Assembly: GCA_003550325.1 (NCBI GenBank)
Contig: QKWP01000265.1
Coordinates: 34,234-98,233, forward strand
Source: Gigaspora rosea
Taxonomy: Eukaryota > Glomeromycota > Glomeromycetes > Diversisporales > Gigasporaceae
Direction of reading: 5' to 3'
DNA length: 64,000 bases
The translations under genes and the position numbers were made by a program. Shown here in pieces: positions 11,320 to 22,889 of the stretch (positions within the stretch are counted from its first letter, which is position 1; every line of letters starts with the position of its first letter). The notes beneath the pieces were generated by a model that saw nothing but the letters and a program-made list of their open reading frames with translations, made no database searches and was not told where the DNA came from.

Positions 11320-12640
11320 GCAGATTTTCTGTAAATATTTTAAAGCTTTAGCTAATTCAATAGTATTATATAAAAATTGGGCCGGACCAAGTAAATTAAC
11401 ATACCTTAATAATCAAAAACCCAAACCAGATAGAAAAATTGATGGAGACCCATACCTATTTCTAGGAATAGTCAAAGTCTGCACTCTTCGGTTGACTATT
11501 TTCTCTTTAGGAGTTTGTATTACTTGTATAAATAAGTGGATTAATGTAGTATTTTGTGCTTGAAGCATATATGTTATGCTTTTATTATTTTTGATACAAA
11601 TGTAAACACCAAATTTAAAGTTACACTTTTGATATTATAAATATTTGATGCATCAAAATGAAACTTATGTATCATCTTATCTAAACATATAATATCTGTT
11701 GCTATGCTCCAGATATAGTAATTACTGAATTCAAAATAGGTTGGGAGTTATGTAATTGTATTTAATACAAAATAAACTATTAAATTTAAATTTTGATTAT
11801 TTAATAAGAAACTATATTTACCATATTTCTGTGGCATGTGTACCTGGAGCATTTCTCTAATTTATGCTATGTACTCAGATACTTATATGGGGGGATATAT
11901 CATATGAATTTTCTATGTTTTAATGGTTTACTAAAATATATATATATACATATTCCTGGGTATAAATAGTGTATAAATCAAGACTTTGCATCCAAAATTG
12001 CTGCAAAAATATAGTAATAAGAATTTCTTAAAAATCAATTTTTAATAAAAACCCCTATATAGTCACTTTTTAGATTTGTAATATAATTGTGACTATATAG
12101 AGATAATCTTTATTTTAGGCACACCTCTTTATAATTACAGTTTTTGTATCCTGAAGGTGTGATTATAGAGGGGGTTGACTGTATATACACTCTGTATAAA
12201 ATAGAAATACTCTAAATTTTATTATTAAATTTAGTAAATAAATTACTATATATAGTAAATATTTAATTTATAATCAAATTACTTCAAATTATTATAAATA
12301 AAATTTATTTATATAAATTATGATTATATAAATATAGTTTATTTATTATTTTGATTATATTCGCACCTCGATATAGTTTACTATTGATATAAAGATATTT
12401 TTAAAACTAATAAAAAAATTAATTTTTTTAATATTAAAAATTTGTTGTTATAATTTAAGGCCGTTATTTTATGGTGACCCCATGATCAACCAATCAAAAT
12501 TAATTATGTGCAGTCATAGCATTAGTACCTGCATGATCCCATAAAATTTGATCTCAGAAAATCAACTGGTTCAGGTCTCGCAAAGCCAATATGCATACTT
12601 TATTAAAATATTAATTTATTAAACACAATATTATAACATC
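11320..12640. other. AT-rich spacer with the right TIR zone at 12,040-12,181
   Basis: An 81-codon plus-strand frame at 11,318-11,563 has no recognisable features. The stretch 12,040-12,181 holds the pogo-type end described for 1237-12181. A 35-bp direct repeat (CGATACAATTYGTGTTAT) occurs at 12,660 and 12,695, just beyond the right edge. Confidence 0.4.
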
Positions 12641-12899
12641 ATAAAAAAAAAATCTTCACACGATACAATTCGTGTTATATAAAAAAATCTTTACGCGATA
12701 CAATTTGTGTTATGAAAAAAAAATCAAAAACTAAAGTATTTTGCAATAACCACTACAAACTTCCACCCTACTTAAAAAAAGCACACCAAAAGCTCAACGA
12801 AAACATACCCGTGAAGGCTCCAAAAGTAACGACAACAACACCAACAAACTTCCACAAATGACGTCAACGAAATAGCAAAGTTCAACAATCACTAACGAC

Positions 12900-13570
12900 G
12901 GTACCAAAAGACGAAGCCCGAACCTATTATTCTAGCAAAAAAAAAATAAGCCAAAAAAAAAAAAAAAAAAAAAAATGTATCCATATGAAAACACAGACAA
13001 GACTTACCATGCTGAAATCACAAACCCAAACCAACCGAAATGACTAAGCTCGAACCTATTCTAGCAAAGAAAAAATAAGAGAAAAAACAAAAAAAAAGAA
13101 AAAAACGTATCTACGCGAAAACACAGACAAGACTTACCATGCCGAATCACAAACTCAAAACAAAATCAACGACGGCACCGAAATAACAAGCCCGAACCTA
13201 TTAAAAAAAAAGCAAGAGAAAAAAAAAGAAAAAAAACATATTCACGCGAAATACAGACAAGTCTTACTATGCTGAAATCAAACCCAAAACAAACAAAGCA
13301 ATTACCAATGACGGCACTGAAACAACAAAGCCCGAACCTATTATTCTAGCAAAAAAAAACAAGCCAAGAGAAAAAAAAAGGAAAAAAACCATATCTATAT
13401 AAAAACATAGCCAAGACTTACCATGCTGAAATCGCAGACCCAAAACAACTAAACAAATCACCAACGACACGACAGCACCGAAATAACGAAGCCCAAACCT
13501 ATTAAAAAAAAATAAGCCAAGAAAAAAAAAAACAAAAAAAAAGGAAAAAAATGCAAAAAAAAACACCAAG
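12900..13570 (-). repeat. tandem array, about 130-160 bp unit, five copies
   Basis: The words CGAACCTATT (starts near 12,919, 13,050, 13,193, 13,335 and 13,494), GACAAGACTTACCATGCTGA and CGAAATAAC recur in order, separated by A-runs of varying length. On the minus strand each full unit contains a 3'-splice-like GATTTCAG, then CATG, then a strong 5'-splice-like GTAAGTCTTG. The 100-aa minus frame across it is an artefact of the repeat. Confidence 0.75.
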
Positions 13571-13771
13571 ACTTATTTACCAATAAGAACGTCAAAGACA
13601 AAACGGCAAAAGTTGAAATACCATTTAAGCACTGAAATGTCGAAGCCCAAAATCACTATATATATACGACAGTACTGAAATGATTAGTCAAGTAGTGTTC
13701 AAGTCGAGAAAATAAAAATAAGAAAAAAATTACTGAAACAAACCAACCATCACTGCCGAAATGACGAAAGC

Positions 13772-13980
13772 CTAGCATCTACAAACTCTATAAACGATGA
13801 ACCAAAGCTTAGAACTGCCCAACGTTTTGAGTACAATGGTACTGGATGGTTTACGTGCTCTTTTGTAAATATCATTATTACCATTCTTAATCGTTTCAAC
13901 TTTTATATGCCATCCAACCAGGTTTCGAATATACAGATCCAAATCTTTCTTTACCAATTTGAAGTCACCACAAACGATAG
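13772..13980 (-). CDS. unidentified short coding stretch
   Basis: A minus-strand frame of about 61 residues reads DLYIRNLVGWHIKVE, then KRARKPSSTIVLKTLG. Its composition is richer and less AT-driven than neighbouring frames, and the sequence upstream (FVVTSNWYKK) stays open past the first Met. It ends at a TAG just before the tandem array, which lies on its 3' side. I do not recognise it. It may be one exon or the remnant of a larger protein. Confidence 0.35.
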
Positions 13981-14229
13981 CGCTGAAATGACGAAAGTCT
14001 TTGTAAATTACGACACCTATGGCGGCTCTACTAACTCGAAGAACAAAAGTGTTAGAAAAAAAATAAACGAAAAAAAAACAATGAAAAAAAAACTAACGAG
14101 AAAAAAGCCCACAACAAAAGCAAAGCAGATCAGATTAGATCAGATCAAAAAAAACCTTAATTAGATTGGATTAAGGGGGCAATTGACCCCTAATCCGGAA
14201 CTGGAATCGCATAGTGACGGCTCGCTATT

Positions 14230-14540
14230 TTATTTTTGTCATAATTTAATATTAAAAAAACAACATTGTTAAATCACACTACTGGTGTTCAACACTACTA
14301 TCATTTTATTATGAGCTGCAGTATAACATGAAAATTAGGTGTAATGCAAATTTTTTTAAAAAAATGACTATAATGCAAATATTTATTTATGAATCATCTT
14401 TGAAGCTCTAACAAAAAAATTTCTCATGAAAGTTTGGTATAACCTATGCCTTTATTCTATCACAGGCCTTGATCCTAACCCTATTATTAATCAAAATTTA
14501 GTTTTTGTTTTTATTTTGATTAACATGTTATATAAATTTC
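14230..14540. repeat. degenerate copy of a MITE like 61,684-62,033
   Basis: The run AGCTCTAACAAAAAAATTTC, then a tract resembling TATAACCTATGCCTTTAT, then ATCACAGGCCTTGATCCTAA parallels GGCTCTAATAAAAAAAATTC ... CCCAGGCCTTACCCTAACC in the element at 61.7-62.0 kb. Ends are not clear here. Confidence 0.4.
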
Positions 14541-14797
14541 TTAATACTAGTATTGAATACCACAAGTGCAATATATAGTTTTTGTTAAAAAAATTAAAAA
14601 TTTTTATTAGTTATAAAAATATCTTCATATTAGTAGTATAACTATATTAAGGTGTAATTATATATAATTTTTTTATTATATGATACATATAACCTAGAAT
14701 CAGTAACATATAATCTAGGTATATATATAGATTAAAATTGTTTATAATTTATAATATATATATATTTAAAAATATCTCTTTGTAAATTGATAGTATC

Positions 14798-15426
14798 CCT
14801 TAGATTGTAACACAGGCAAATTTGCCTGCGTATTTTAAAATTTTTAATAAAATTTTAAATATTGATTTTAGCAACATCTTTTCTAAGTAAAAAATATTCT
14901 TTAAGTTTTGTTTTAGTAACTTTGTTATAAAATTTTTTTAAAATCATTAGAAAACTTTAATATAATAAATGTTTAAAGTTTTTGTATTGGCATTTTTACT
15001 ATTAAAATTTTTCTTTAGATTTTTTCAAATTTTATATGTTCCCATCTATAAAAAAAATCTTTACTTCTAATACAAGTCTTAATTTTTACAAGTAAATCAT
15101 TAAAGTTGCAATAATGAAAGTTGTCATCCTTTATATAAACTACAATATTGTCTTAAGAACTATAGTTCTAAAACTAAAACTAAATAAGATCGCAGAAAAA
15201 TTGTAATAAAATTTTTTAAAAAAATTTTTTCTTAAAATTATCTATATGTAACTATAATTTATTTTCTTATAATATAAAAACTAATTTTGCAAAAAAGTAA
15301 TACTTATTTTCAAATATAATTGTACAAAGTTGTATTTAATTATTTTAGTATTTTAAAAAAGTAAATCAGAGCTAAAAAAGTGCAAAAATGCAGGCAAATT
15401 TGCCTGTGTTCTACTACAATCTAAGG
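14798..15426. mobile_element. MITE with palindrome-bearing ends
   Basis: The left end CCTTAGATTGTAACACAGGC and the right end (complement CCTTAGATTGTAGTAGAACA) are inverted repeats. Each contains the 16-bp perfect palindrome CAGGCAAATTTGCCTG. The interior is AT-rich with no ORF. Confidence 0.75.
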
Positions 15427-15803
15427 AATAGAACCAGTACTACAATATTATGAAGAAATTTTTTATTTAAACATATTAATTTCACATTTATTTACAGTTA
15501 AAGTTGTTATATTTTAATATTAATACCAAAATTTGGCCACTATATTTAACATAGTAATTTACCAAGCATGTATGCATATTACAATGAGTTAAACCTCTGG
15601 TTATATATGATGTATGTACATAATTGATCTTTTCTAATATTTGCTTGTTCATATGATAATTAAATCTAAAAAACTATCATCTAGATTACTTCGATAAAAT
15701 ATGGTAGGTTAAAAGTAATTTATTGTATCAGAAATATATATAGATAATTAACAGGGCATCAGAAAACAAGATTTTTGGTGCTTTTTTTGGGTTAGCAGTT
15801 AAG

Positions 15804-16244
15804 ATCAAAGGTTAATCAACTTTAACGAGTTTACACTATCCTATTGATTATTTTAGTGAATTAGAAGTGCAGAAAACAGATTTTGATGGGTTGTTATTCA
15901 ATAATTTTTTACAAAAAATTGAAGATGATTATATGAATTGTGGTTCACAACTAAGAATGGCATTTGATAAGTTTGTTGAATGATACAAAGCTGCCAAATT
16001 ACAATTAATTGGACTAGTAACTACCTTTCTTTATGATCATAAATATAATCTAGATCCTTTAGTATATATTAAAAGTGGTGCAATGATTAAAGTTCAATCT
16101 GAATTTGTAAAGCGAAGAAAATCAAATGTTAAACAAAGAGATAAAGAAAATGATTCTCAAGAAATTCCCAAACACAAAGTGCGAAGAACAAATAAACCTA
16201 GGCATAGTTTATGCAAAAATGTGTCAAATAATACTTTGAATTAA
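15804..16244 (+). pseudogene. broken ORF, possible transposase C-terminus
   Basis: A single frame runs about 145 codons with only one stop, a TGA at 15,981-15,983 (FDKFVE*YKAAKLQLI). It includes LVTTFLYDHKYNLDPL and IKSGAMIKVQSEFVKRRKS, then a basic tail ending at TAA. The layout (R/W-Y-K-A, a hydrophobic LxxFLYD helix, a short IxVQ strand, then a basic KRRK tail) resembles the C-terminal tail of some fungal transposase-like proteins, but I cannot name a family. The codon look is real, unlike the surrounding AT-rich noise. Confidence 0.5.
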
Positions 16245-17454
16245 TTCTGAAATAGTTAATTCCCATATATGTAATTCAGGGATAATAAGCAGAAATAAAG
16301 AGATTTAATATAAGCTTAAATTTATAAGCGTGAACTTAAATAATTTGTTTTTGTGAAACTAAAAAAAAATTATAATAATAATTTGGTTAATATTAACTTG
16401 ACAGCATTTTATATAAAAATTAATAGCACATGTTAAATTGTAAATATGGTAAATGTTAATATATAAGAACATGAGAATCATTTAGCATTATTAGCAAAAT
16501 TACATTATAATTTCGTTTTATTGATTTATTGAATGAAATGTAATTTATAAGGTAGTGATTCTATAAATTTAAGAATTTTTAAAATTAGAAATTCATGCGA
16601 AATTCATAATTCTAAAATTTTGCAGGATAAAAATACCAATTATACAATATATATTGAATTTGGGACCATTTAAAAGAAAGTTGAAATATTTTAGTAGTTT
16701 TTACAAGGCCATATTTTCACCAGAAGTTTTGAGAATGATATTCATTTAAGCTGCTAATATTATGCTATGAAGTTATTATGATGAAAATATCAACTAAATA
16801 AGACATTTTGATAAATTCTATTCGAAATTAACATTGTGGTGAAGATCTGTAATACTGTAAAGAATTTGTATTTAAGATTTCAGATCGATACGTTGAATTT
16901 GCTAAACATGTAAAAAAATTTACTAACATTTTTAATAATTGAAATTTAAAAAAGGTTCATCACATTATAATATATACGATAAGTGCAAACGATAAAGTCA
17001 ACCTTTATTAAGTATAAAGCAAACAGTTTTGTGAGGGCGAATGCTACTATAGTTATATAATTGTAGATAAGTTGCTATTAAAATTTTTATTTTGTATGTT
17101 ATTTCGAAAGTTCATTTATTATCTATTTGTACTATATACTTATGACATGCAAATGGTTATACCACATATCACATTATACTGATCGACCTAACTTGGCACA
17201 GAAGTCGGGGTGCTATTTCAAAATATCAAATTTTCAAAATATTACGAAAGTAATTTTAAAATAGTTCAAAATATGTTATGAAATATTTCAAACCCTTTCA
17301 AAATATTTTGGGACTAGGAAACCAAGCTGGATCAGTAGATCTGTAACCTGGATTGTACATTAGACTAATTTTTCGAAATAGTTCAAAATAGTTCAATGAT
17401 GTTCAAATTCTGTACTACAAGATCAGATTAGATCTTTTGTTTATAATTAGACCT
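16245..17454. other. AT-rich spacer
   Basis: No gene seen. TTCAAAATA-type words recur at 17,220-17,400. Confidence 0.4.
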
Positions 17455-17777
17455 TCTATTTTGTTTTTTTTCACTTTTTTGTTTTTCATTTTTTGTTTTT
17501 GTTTGTTTTTTTTCATTTTTATTTATTTATTTTTAATTTTTTTATTTTATTTTATTTTTTTTTTTAAAGAGAGGTCTTTCTTCTATATCTTTTATTAATA
17601 GTTATTATTCACTTAGAGTTACAAATGTATAATTACTATTATAGGGAGATAGGGGCAAGAGCTAGTTTACTCTCGACTAATTCTTTGCTAGATTGGTCGA
17701 AGACCTCTAGTCTGTGATGAGTTTAGCCAGCGATGTACAATCTAAATGAACAAATTTTCGTATTTTGTTTTCTAATA

Positions 17778-19394
17778 CTATTTTATTAATAGGGGTGTTT
17801 TTGTCATAGTTGGTGGGTCAATCTTCGGTGGATTTGGGAATGCTTCGGAATGTCTTGAGGCTTTTGATAGAATCCAATATTCTTTATGAAGTGTTTTTAT
17901 TATTTCGTGATGGAGAAGGGAGGTGTATTTATTTTGCTTGTATTTTGAGCTAGTAGGGAAAAGGGTGGAGTTGATGATTAAACCAAAAGGCATTTTTTTC
18001 TGTATATGTAAGAATGTGAAGGATCTGATGAATCTATCGGGGTCTTCTAGTGGTGATTCTGTTTCAGTCGCCACTCTCTGTAAAGTTCGACGTAGTTCCC
18101 TCTGCCATATTAGGTGATTAGATACGCAGAAAAATATGTGTACGATGTCCTCCGGTTCCGCATAGCAGCGTAGGCACAAATAATTTGGGTTTTTGGTTGG
18201 ATTGTGATAGTGTAAAAGTAAGTGGGTTGGTAGTTCCTCTGCGATCATTTTTACTTTAAAGTTCTTTATTTGTGATAGAGATGGGTGCGTATATAAGGCA
18301 GCTGGCTTATCAGCAAAGGAGATATATTTTAGGACATGGTCCCACTGTATATTTCCCATGTATGATTCCTATAGGTGAATTCGTTGTTGGTTGTACCATT
18401 GAAGTAAGTTGGTAATCCTGCTGGTATTTTTCAAAATGGATTTTGTCTATGAAATACACAGAATGATTAGTAGTTCCATGGTGAAGGCGTTATAGGTAAA
18501 ATGTTTAGGATTAATGTCCAAGTTATGTACAATTGATGGTTTTTGTATTTTGAGCTCTGAGTCAAATTTTAAAATGATTTTTCAGTCCCACATAATTCCT
18601 CTAAGTATTTTGAGGAGACTAGGATAGTCTTCTTTGTCTAGTTAATCAAGTTTGTAATGTTCTAATTCGATTGTTCTTTGAAGTGTCTCGATTGTTTGTT
18701 TGTAGTTTGTAATGATTTGTATATCGGTGTTGTTTGACACAGTTGAAAATAGAAATGTTATCATTGATAGAGATGAGTGTAGGCGTGATGGCCACATCCT
18801 ATTGGTACAGCCAAGCATTTCTTCCTTTGTTGACAATTTTGCTGCTGCGAAGTAGGAGGGGTATGTTGTGGATCCGATCACATGATTTTCTTTTATTGTT
18901 GATAAATGTATTGTGAGATTCCGTTTTTTGAAATTATTTTTTATTAGTGCTTCCCAGACTTCCACCGGAGGGTTGACAAAAGCTGACAATGGTCTTGGCA
19001 GAAGGATTGAAATTTCCACGTCCGGTTCCTTCCGTGGTTGAAATCTGTTGTTTAATGCGGCGTATATATCAGATATTTTTCCGTGGACTATTCGCCTACT
19101 ATCTACTTGCAGACTATATGCTCTATCTTTTAGGAGAAAGTAGCAATATTCTTCTGCTAATAATTTATCTTTCAAGGCACAACCTGAGCAAGGCTCAAGT
19201 TTGTTGTTTGTGGTGATTCTATAGTGTTTTGCTTTAGGGTATTGCTGAGAGTAACTAGTTATTTTTGCAATTTCTTCGTCCTTTGTTATTACCCAGTTCT
19301 TTCTCTTTTTGTAGATCCAAGGTGTTAAGGTAAAGGGGTTCGGAGTAATTAGTGTAGTTGTGGGGTTTGCATTTCCACTCATTATCTCTTGCAT
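17778..19394 (-). pseudogene. LINE ORF2 C-terminus: RNase H-like region and CCHC knuckle
   Basis: The 250-codon frame at 19,394-18,642 holds a CSGC pair and then an RNase H-like stretch: LSTKEEMLGCTNRMWPSRLH would carry the acidic residue of the second motif, and IQIITNYKQTIETLQ stands where such domains have TDS. There the Asp is Asn, and the first acidic motif is not recognisable. After an interrupted stretch at 18,641-18,360 the frame at 18,359-17,778 gives LCLRCYAEPEDIVHIFFC, a C-x2-C-x7-H-x4-C knuckle typical of LINE C-termini. The enzyme would be inactive. Confidence 0.7.
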
Positions 19395-19568
19395 TGTATA
19401 TAACCAATTTGGGAGGCGGCCTCTAGGAATTCTCTGTATATTGTGGTGGATTTCTGTTCAAGATAGAAAGTTTTGGTTTTTTAGATCTAGTAGTTGTTCG
19501 ATACAATAGATACCGTGTCGGTTCATTTTTTCTTTTAGGAAGTGTCTTTTGGGGTGGTCCATTATAAC

Positions 19569-21119
19569 TTAGTCGATCGAGGTACCCTTTAATCGATTAG
19601 TAAGTATGGGCCATTGATTGAGTGGTTTGTCCCAGGAGAACTCAAAGGATAGGCCGGTGATAATCGATTGTGCAGTATGTGTAAGGTTTTGTCTGTGTGG
19701 AAATAATGGTATGTGGCTTAGTATGGATTTTTCATTGTTCGCAGCTTCTTGTAATTGTTGTATTCTCATTTTCAAAAAGGATTTGTCGAAGTCTTTGTGG
19801 TTTAGGTTTTTTGTCAGAAGTGAAGTAAGTGCATTATTATGGACTTGTAGTAGGTTGTCCAAACCATAGATCTCAGGATTGTGTAGAAAAGAGTTCGGGA
19901 TTCCTCTTGCAAGTCCTCCTTTTTGTTTGACTATGCTAATACATATTCTGTTAATTTTCTTAATTTGTGAGGGTTTTAGATATGCAGAGTGCAAGCGATA
20001 CTGCAGTCGAGGGAATATGACCCTATTGATGATGTATATTGCCTGCTTTTCCGTTATCTTTGCTAGTTGGAGTTTTTTTAGGTTTGTCTGCATTTCTGCA
20101 AGTATTAAGCGCTGAACCGGATATAGTGAATTACCCACTGTGAACTAGGCTCCAAGGTATTTTATTGGTGTATCGTTTTTTGAAGCATAGATTGTTGAGT
20201 TGTCAAATTCAATTGTGGGAGTTTTTTCTTTTTTGGTATTTGTGAGGAGGTATGACTTGGATGGGTTTACTCTTATGTTGTTGTATTTATAAAATGTGGT
20301 CGCTAACGAAATTATGTTGGTTAAAGTAGTTTTGTCATGCGCCAGCCAGAGCGAGTCATTCATGTAAGCCATTACTAGCATACATATTTGATGTGGTGGG
20401 TTGGTAGGTATGCTTCCTGTGTAGCCTTGAAAAGAGCGCTGGATTCATGAAATCAGGTAGTCGTAGTAGATTTTCCAGAGGAGAGGGGAGAACGTCTCTT
20501 CTTGGTCAATTCCATCTTCTACCTCGTATGGCTTTGTTAGACCTAGGTCTGTAATTACTCTGTTTTTTCTGTTGGTTAGCAGGTGTATGAGTAGATTTAT
20601 TATCTTTTCCAGTATTTTTATCCTTTTAAGTGCTTTTCCTAGAGTAGGAACGTGTACAGTATCGAATGCTTTCGACATATCCTGGGCAAGTGCCCAAATT
20701 TCTTTATCCTCGGTTCGGGTATCTTCTAGAATGTGAGTGAGATTTGATAGTAGTTGGGAGGTTGATTGTCCTGGGAAGGCCGCGAAGTTCAGAGGGGACA
20801 GTACTTCGTAACGCATTATCGGGATTATCAATCTGTTGTTAATTATTTTTGTCAATATTTTTCTAGTGTGATCAATTAACATTATTGGTCTCGTGTAATT
20901 TAGATCATAATTATAACGATCTCTCTTTGGGATTAGCCATATATTAGATTTTAACCATTGATTGGGGATCATCTCAATTTGCAAACATCTATTGAGTATT
21001 TTTAATAAAAATTGCAGGGCATTTTCTGGGAGGTGTTTTATCACCTCATTAGGAATCACCAGAGGGCCTGGTGCTTTATTTTTTGGAGAGTTTTCTATTG
21101 TTTCTTTTAGTTCTTGCAT
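19569..21119 (-). pseudogene. LINE ORF2 reverse transcriptase
   Basis: Three successive minus frames (21,119-20,445, 20,381-20,145 and 20,138-19,569) make up one RT. Visible motifs are KNKAPGPLVIPNEVIKHLP (fingers), QDMSKAFDTVH (motif A with its Asp), GIDQEETFSPLLW (motif B, where QG is usual), AYMNDSLWLA (motif C, YMDD-like but with Asn for the first catalytic Asp), PIKYLG (thumb), then a C-terminal region with GLARGIPNSFLH. The motif C change and the frame breaks mean no activity. Confidence 0.85.
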
Positions 21120-21250
21120 GGTTATTTCCTGTGTTGAACCAGAATAAATCGAAGATAGGACATTTTTTAGGAGGAGATATTCATTTTCCCATTCATTTCC
21201 GAGGCTTGTATCAGTCGGGTTAAGCTTTGTCCAGGTTTTTGAGTGTGATC

Positions 21251-22835
21251 TTATATGTTGTAGAATTTCGTTTTTTCCAGTAGGATCTTGTTTGGAAGAA
21301 TAACTTTGTCAGTTCGAACGGGTTTTGCCTTCCTTTGGAGAATGCTATCTAGCATTCTACAGGTGTGATTTCTAAAGTCTTCATATCTTCGGTTGATATA
21401 GAAGTTGATTTTATCAGTTACTTCTTGTTGTTTTTTATAGTTCCGGCTGGTCCATATAGTGTTCTTATGACCTTTTAGGGTCAAGATTACTGTGTCCCTG
21501 CTAATTAAGAAGTCTTTGATGTTGATTGGCTCAATCTCCAAGTCTGTTAACTTTGATGATTTTTCGAGGAGCTTGTTTATCTTTTCTAGAGTCTCTGGGT
21601 TTCCTTTGGTTAGTAGGCTTAAGGCTTTGTTCATGTTTTTTAGAGCAGCATGCAGTTTCGTTGCCTTTAAGGACAAGGCATAATAGGTTTTTTGACTGGT
21701 GAAGGAGAACGGAATTTTTCTATTAATCATCATCTTGACCTCTATTGCCCAGAAATTCCAGGCTCTATCTAGTTCGCTCTTATTTGTAATTTGGTCATTT
21801 AGATTTTTCTTCGCAAAGTTTTTTCCTAGTTCATTTGAGAATTCGTTCCAATCATCTGCGGACATTTTGTTGTAATAGTGTACTTTCTGATTTCTTTTTT
21901 TATTTCTTTTGATTTTATAAGTTTCCTTATTCAAAGCGTGTGTGTGCCATGTCGTTGATATTATACAATGATCACTGCCCGTAATATATGTTGCTTCTGT
22001 CAATAATGGTTTTTAAATTTCTAAGATCATATTTTGCAGTACCCAGATATCATCGATTTGGCTTTGAGAGGAGGGTCCAGTCCATGTATGCGAAGTAATG
22101 TAATGCTGTAAAGGTCTAGTAGGCTTATTGCTCCTAGAACGTTCAAGTTTTTGAAGATAGGTGGTGGTTTGCTCCTGTGTTGGTTAGAGTTGAAGTCACC
22201 CATCAGGAACAATTTCCAGTCTCTGATTTTGGATTCTCATATCCATCTATCTGCTTCATTTTGTTCTTTTTCGTTTAAAGATGGATGGTTGGAAGGGAGG
22301 TATATGGATATGATTCTAGTTTTATTGTTATCTGGCAAGAAAAGGTCCAACATAATTAACGTTCCAGGGACCGTTTTGATATTGTGAATATAGGGCTGTA
22401 AGCTGTTGCAAATCATGAGAGCGGTGCCCAAGCTAGATTCTCGTTGATTGTCTTTATATGGTTCGAAGTTGGAGGTATATATTCTGTACAATGGATTAGT
22501 AAGTCCTTTAATCTGATTGGGTGTAAGTTTTGTTTCAGATAAAGCAATGATGTATATGTTTGCTTCCGTGCAGAATTCGATCCATTCTTGCAATTTCTCT
22601 ACTCTAGAGAGCCCTCTAATGTTATGGGTTGCAATATTAATTCCTTCCTTAAAGGAGAAAGAGTGTTTATTTTTATTAGTAAATTCGTTTGGTTCAGCAA
22701 AATCTGTGTTATCAGTTTTGTTACTAGTATGCTCCGTCTACAAACGGAGGTTTGTTTTCTATTGCCCATCGAGGATGGGCCTGGTTCAGCATTTGATTTA
22801 CTCATTAATGATAGGGTTGTTAGGGGCGTCAGCAT
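21251..22835 (-). pseudogene. LINE ORF2 N-terminus: AP-type endonuclease
   Basis: Pieces in three frames make up an exonuclease-endonuclease-phosphatase domain. An N-terminal INIATHNIRGLSRVEK lies in a different frame from what precedes it (frameshift near 22,640). YIIALSETKLT carries the catalytic Glu, FLMGDFNSNQ (22,212-22,190) the GDFN motif, and TGSDHCIISTTWH (21,980 region) the terminal SDH. The frame 22,003-21,251 continues into the lysine-rich linker to the RT. All catalytic motifs are readable; only the frame is broken. Confidence 0.8.
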
Positions 22836-22889
22836 CCGGTCTCCGGACCTCTTCGTCTTTTGTTTTTCCTTTTGGTTTTCTCTTTGGTT

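Larger units (their letters stand above)
1237..12181 (-). mobile_element. possible outer limits of a Tigger/pogo element with nested insertions
   Basis: The left end CAGTCAACCTCCTCTATAGT (after TA at 1235) mirrors the right end, whose reverse complement is CAGTCAACCCCCTCTATAAT (TA follows at 12182). Both ends carry further imperfect CCTCTATATAGTCAC words in the inner 140 bp. The decayed transposase at 2.4-5.6 kb lies inside and is of the family that uses such ends. The span, nearly 11 kb, is much longer than a normal Tigger. It would need the MITEs listed inside plus other unrecognised insertions, so the two ends may instead belong to different copies. Confidence 0.35.

Noticed and set aside
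13267..13569. 100-codon hydrophobic minus frame
   Set aside because: It is poly-A (poly-T on the minus strand) repeat sequence of the tandem array read as Phe/Leu.
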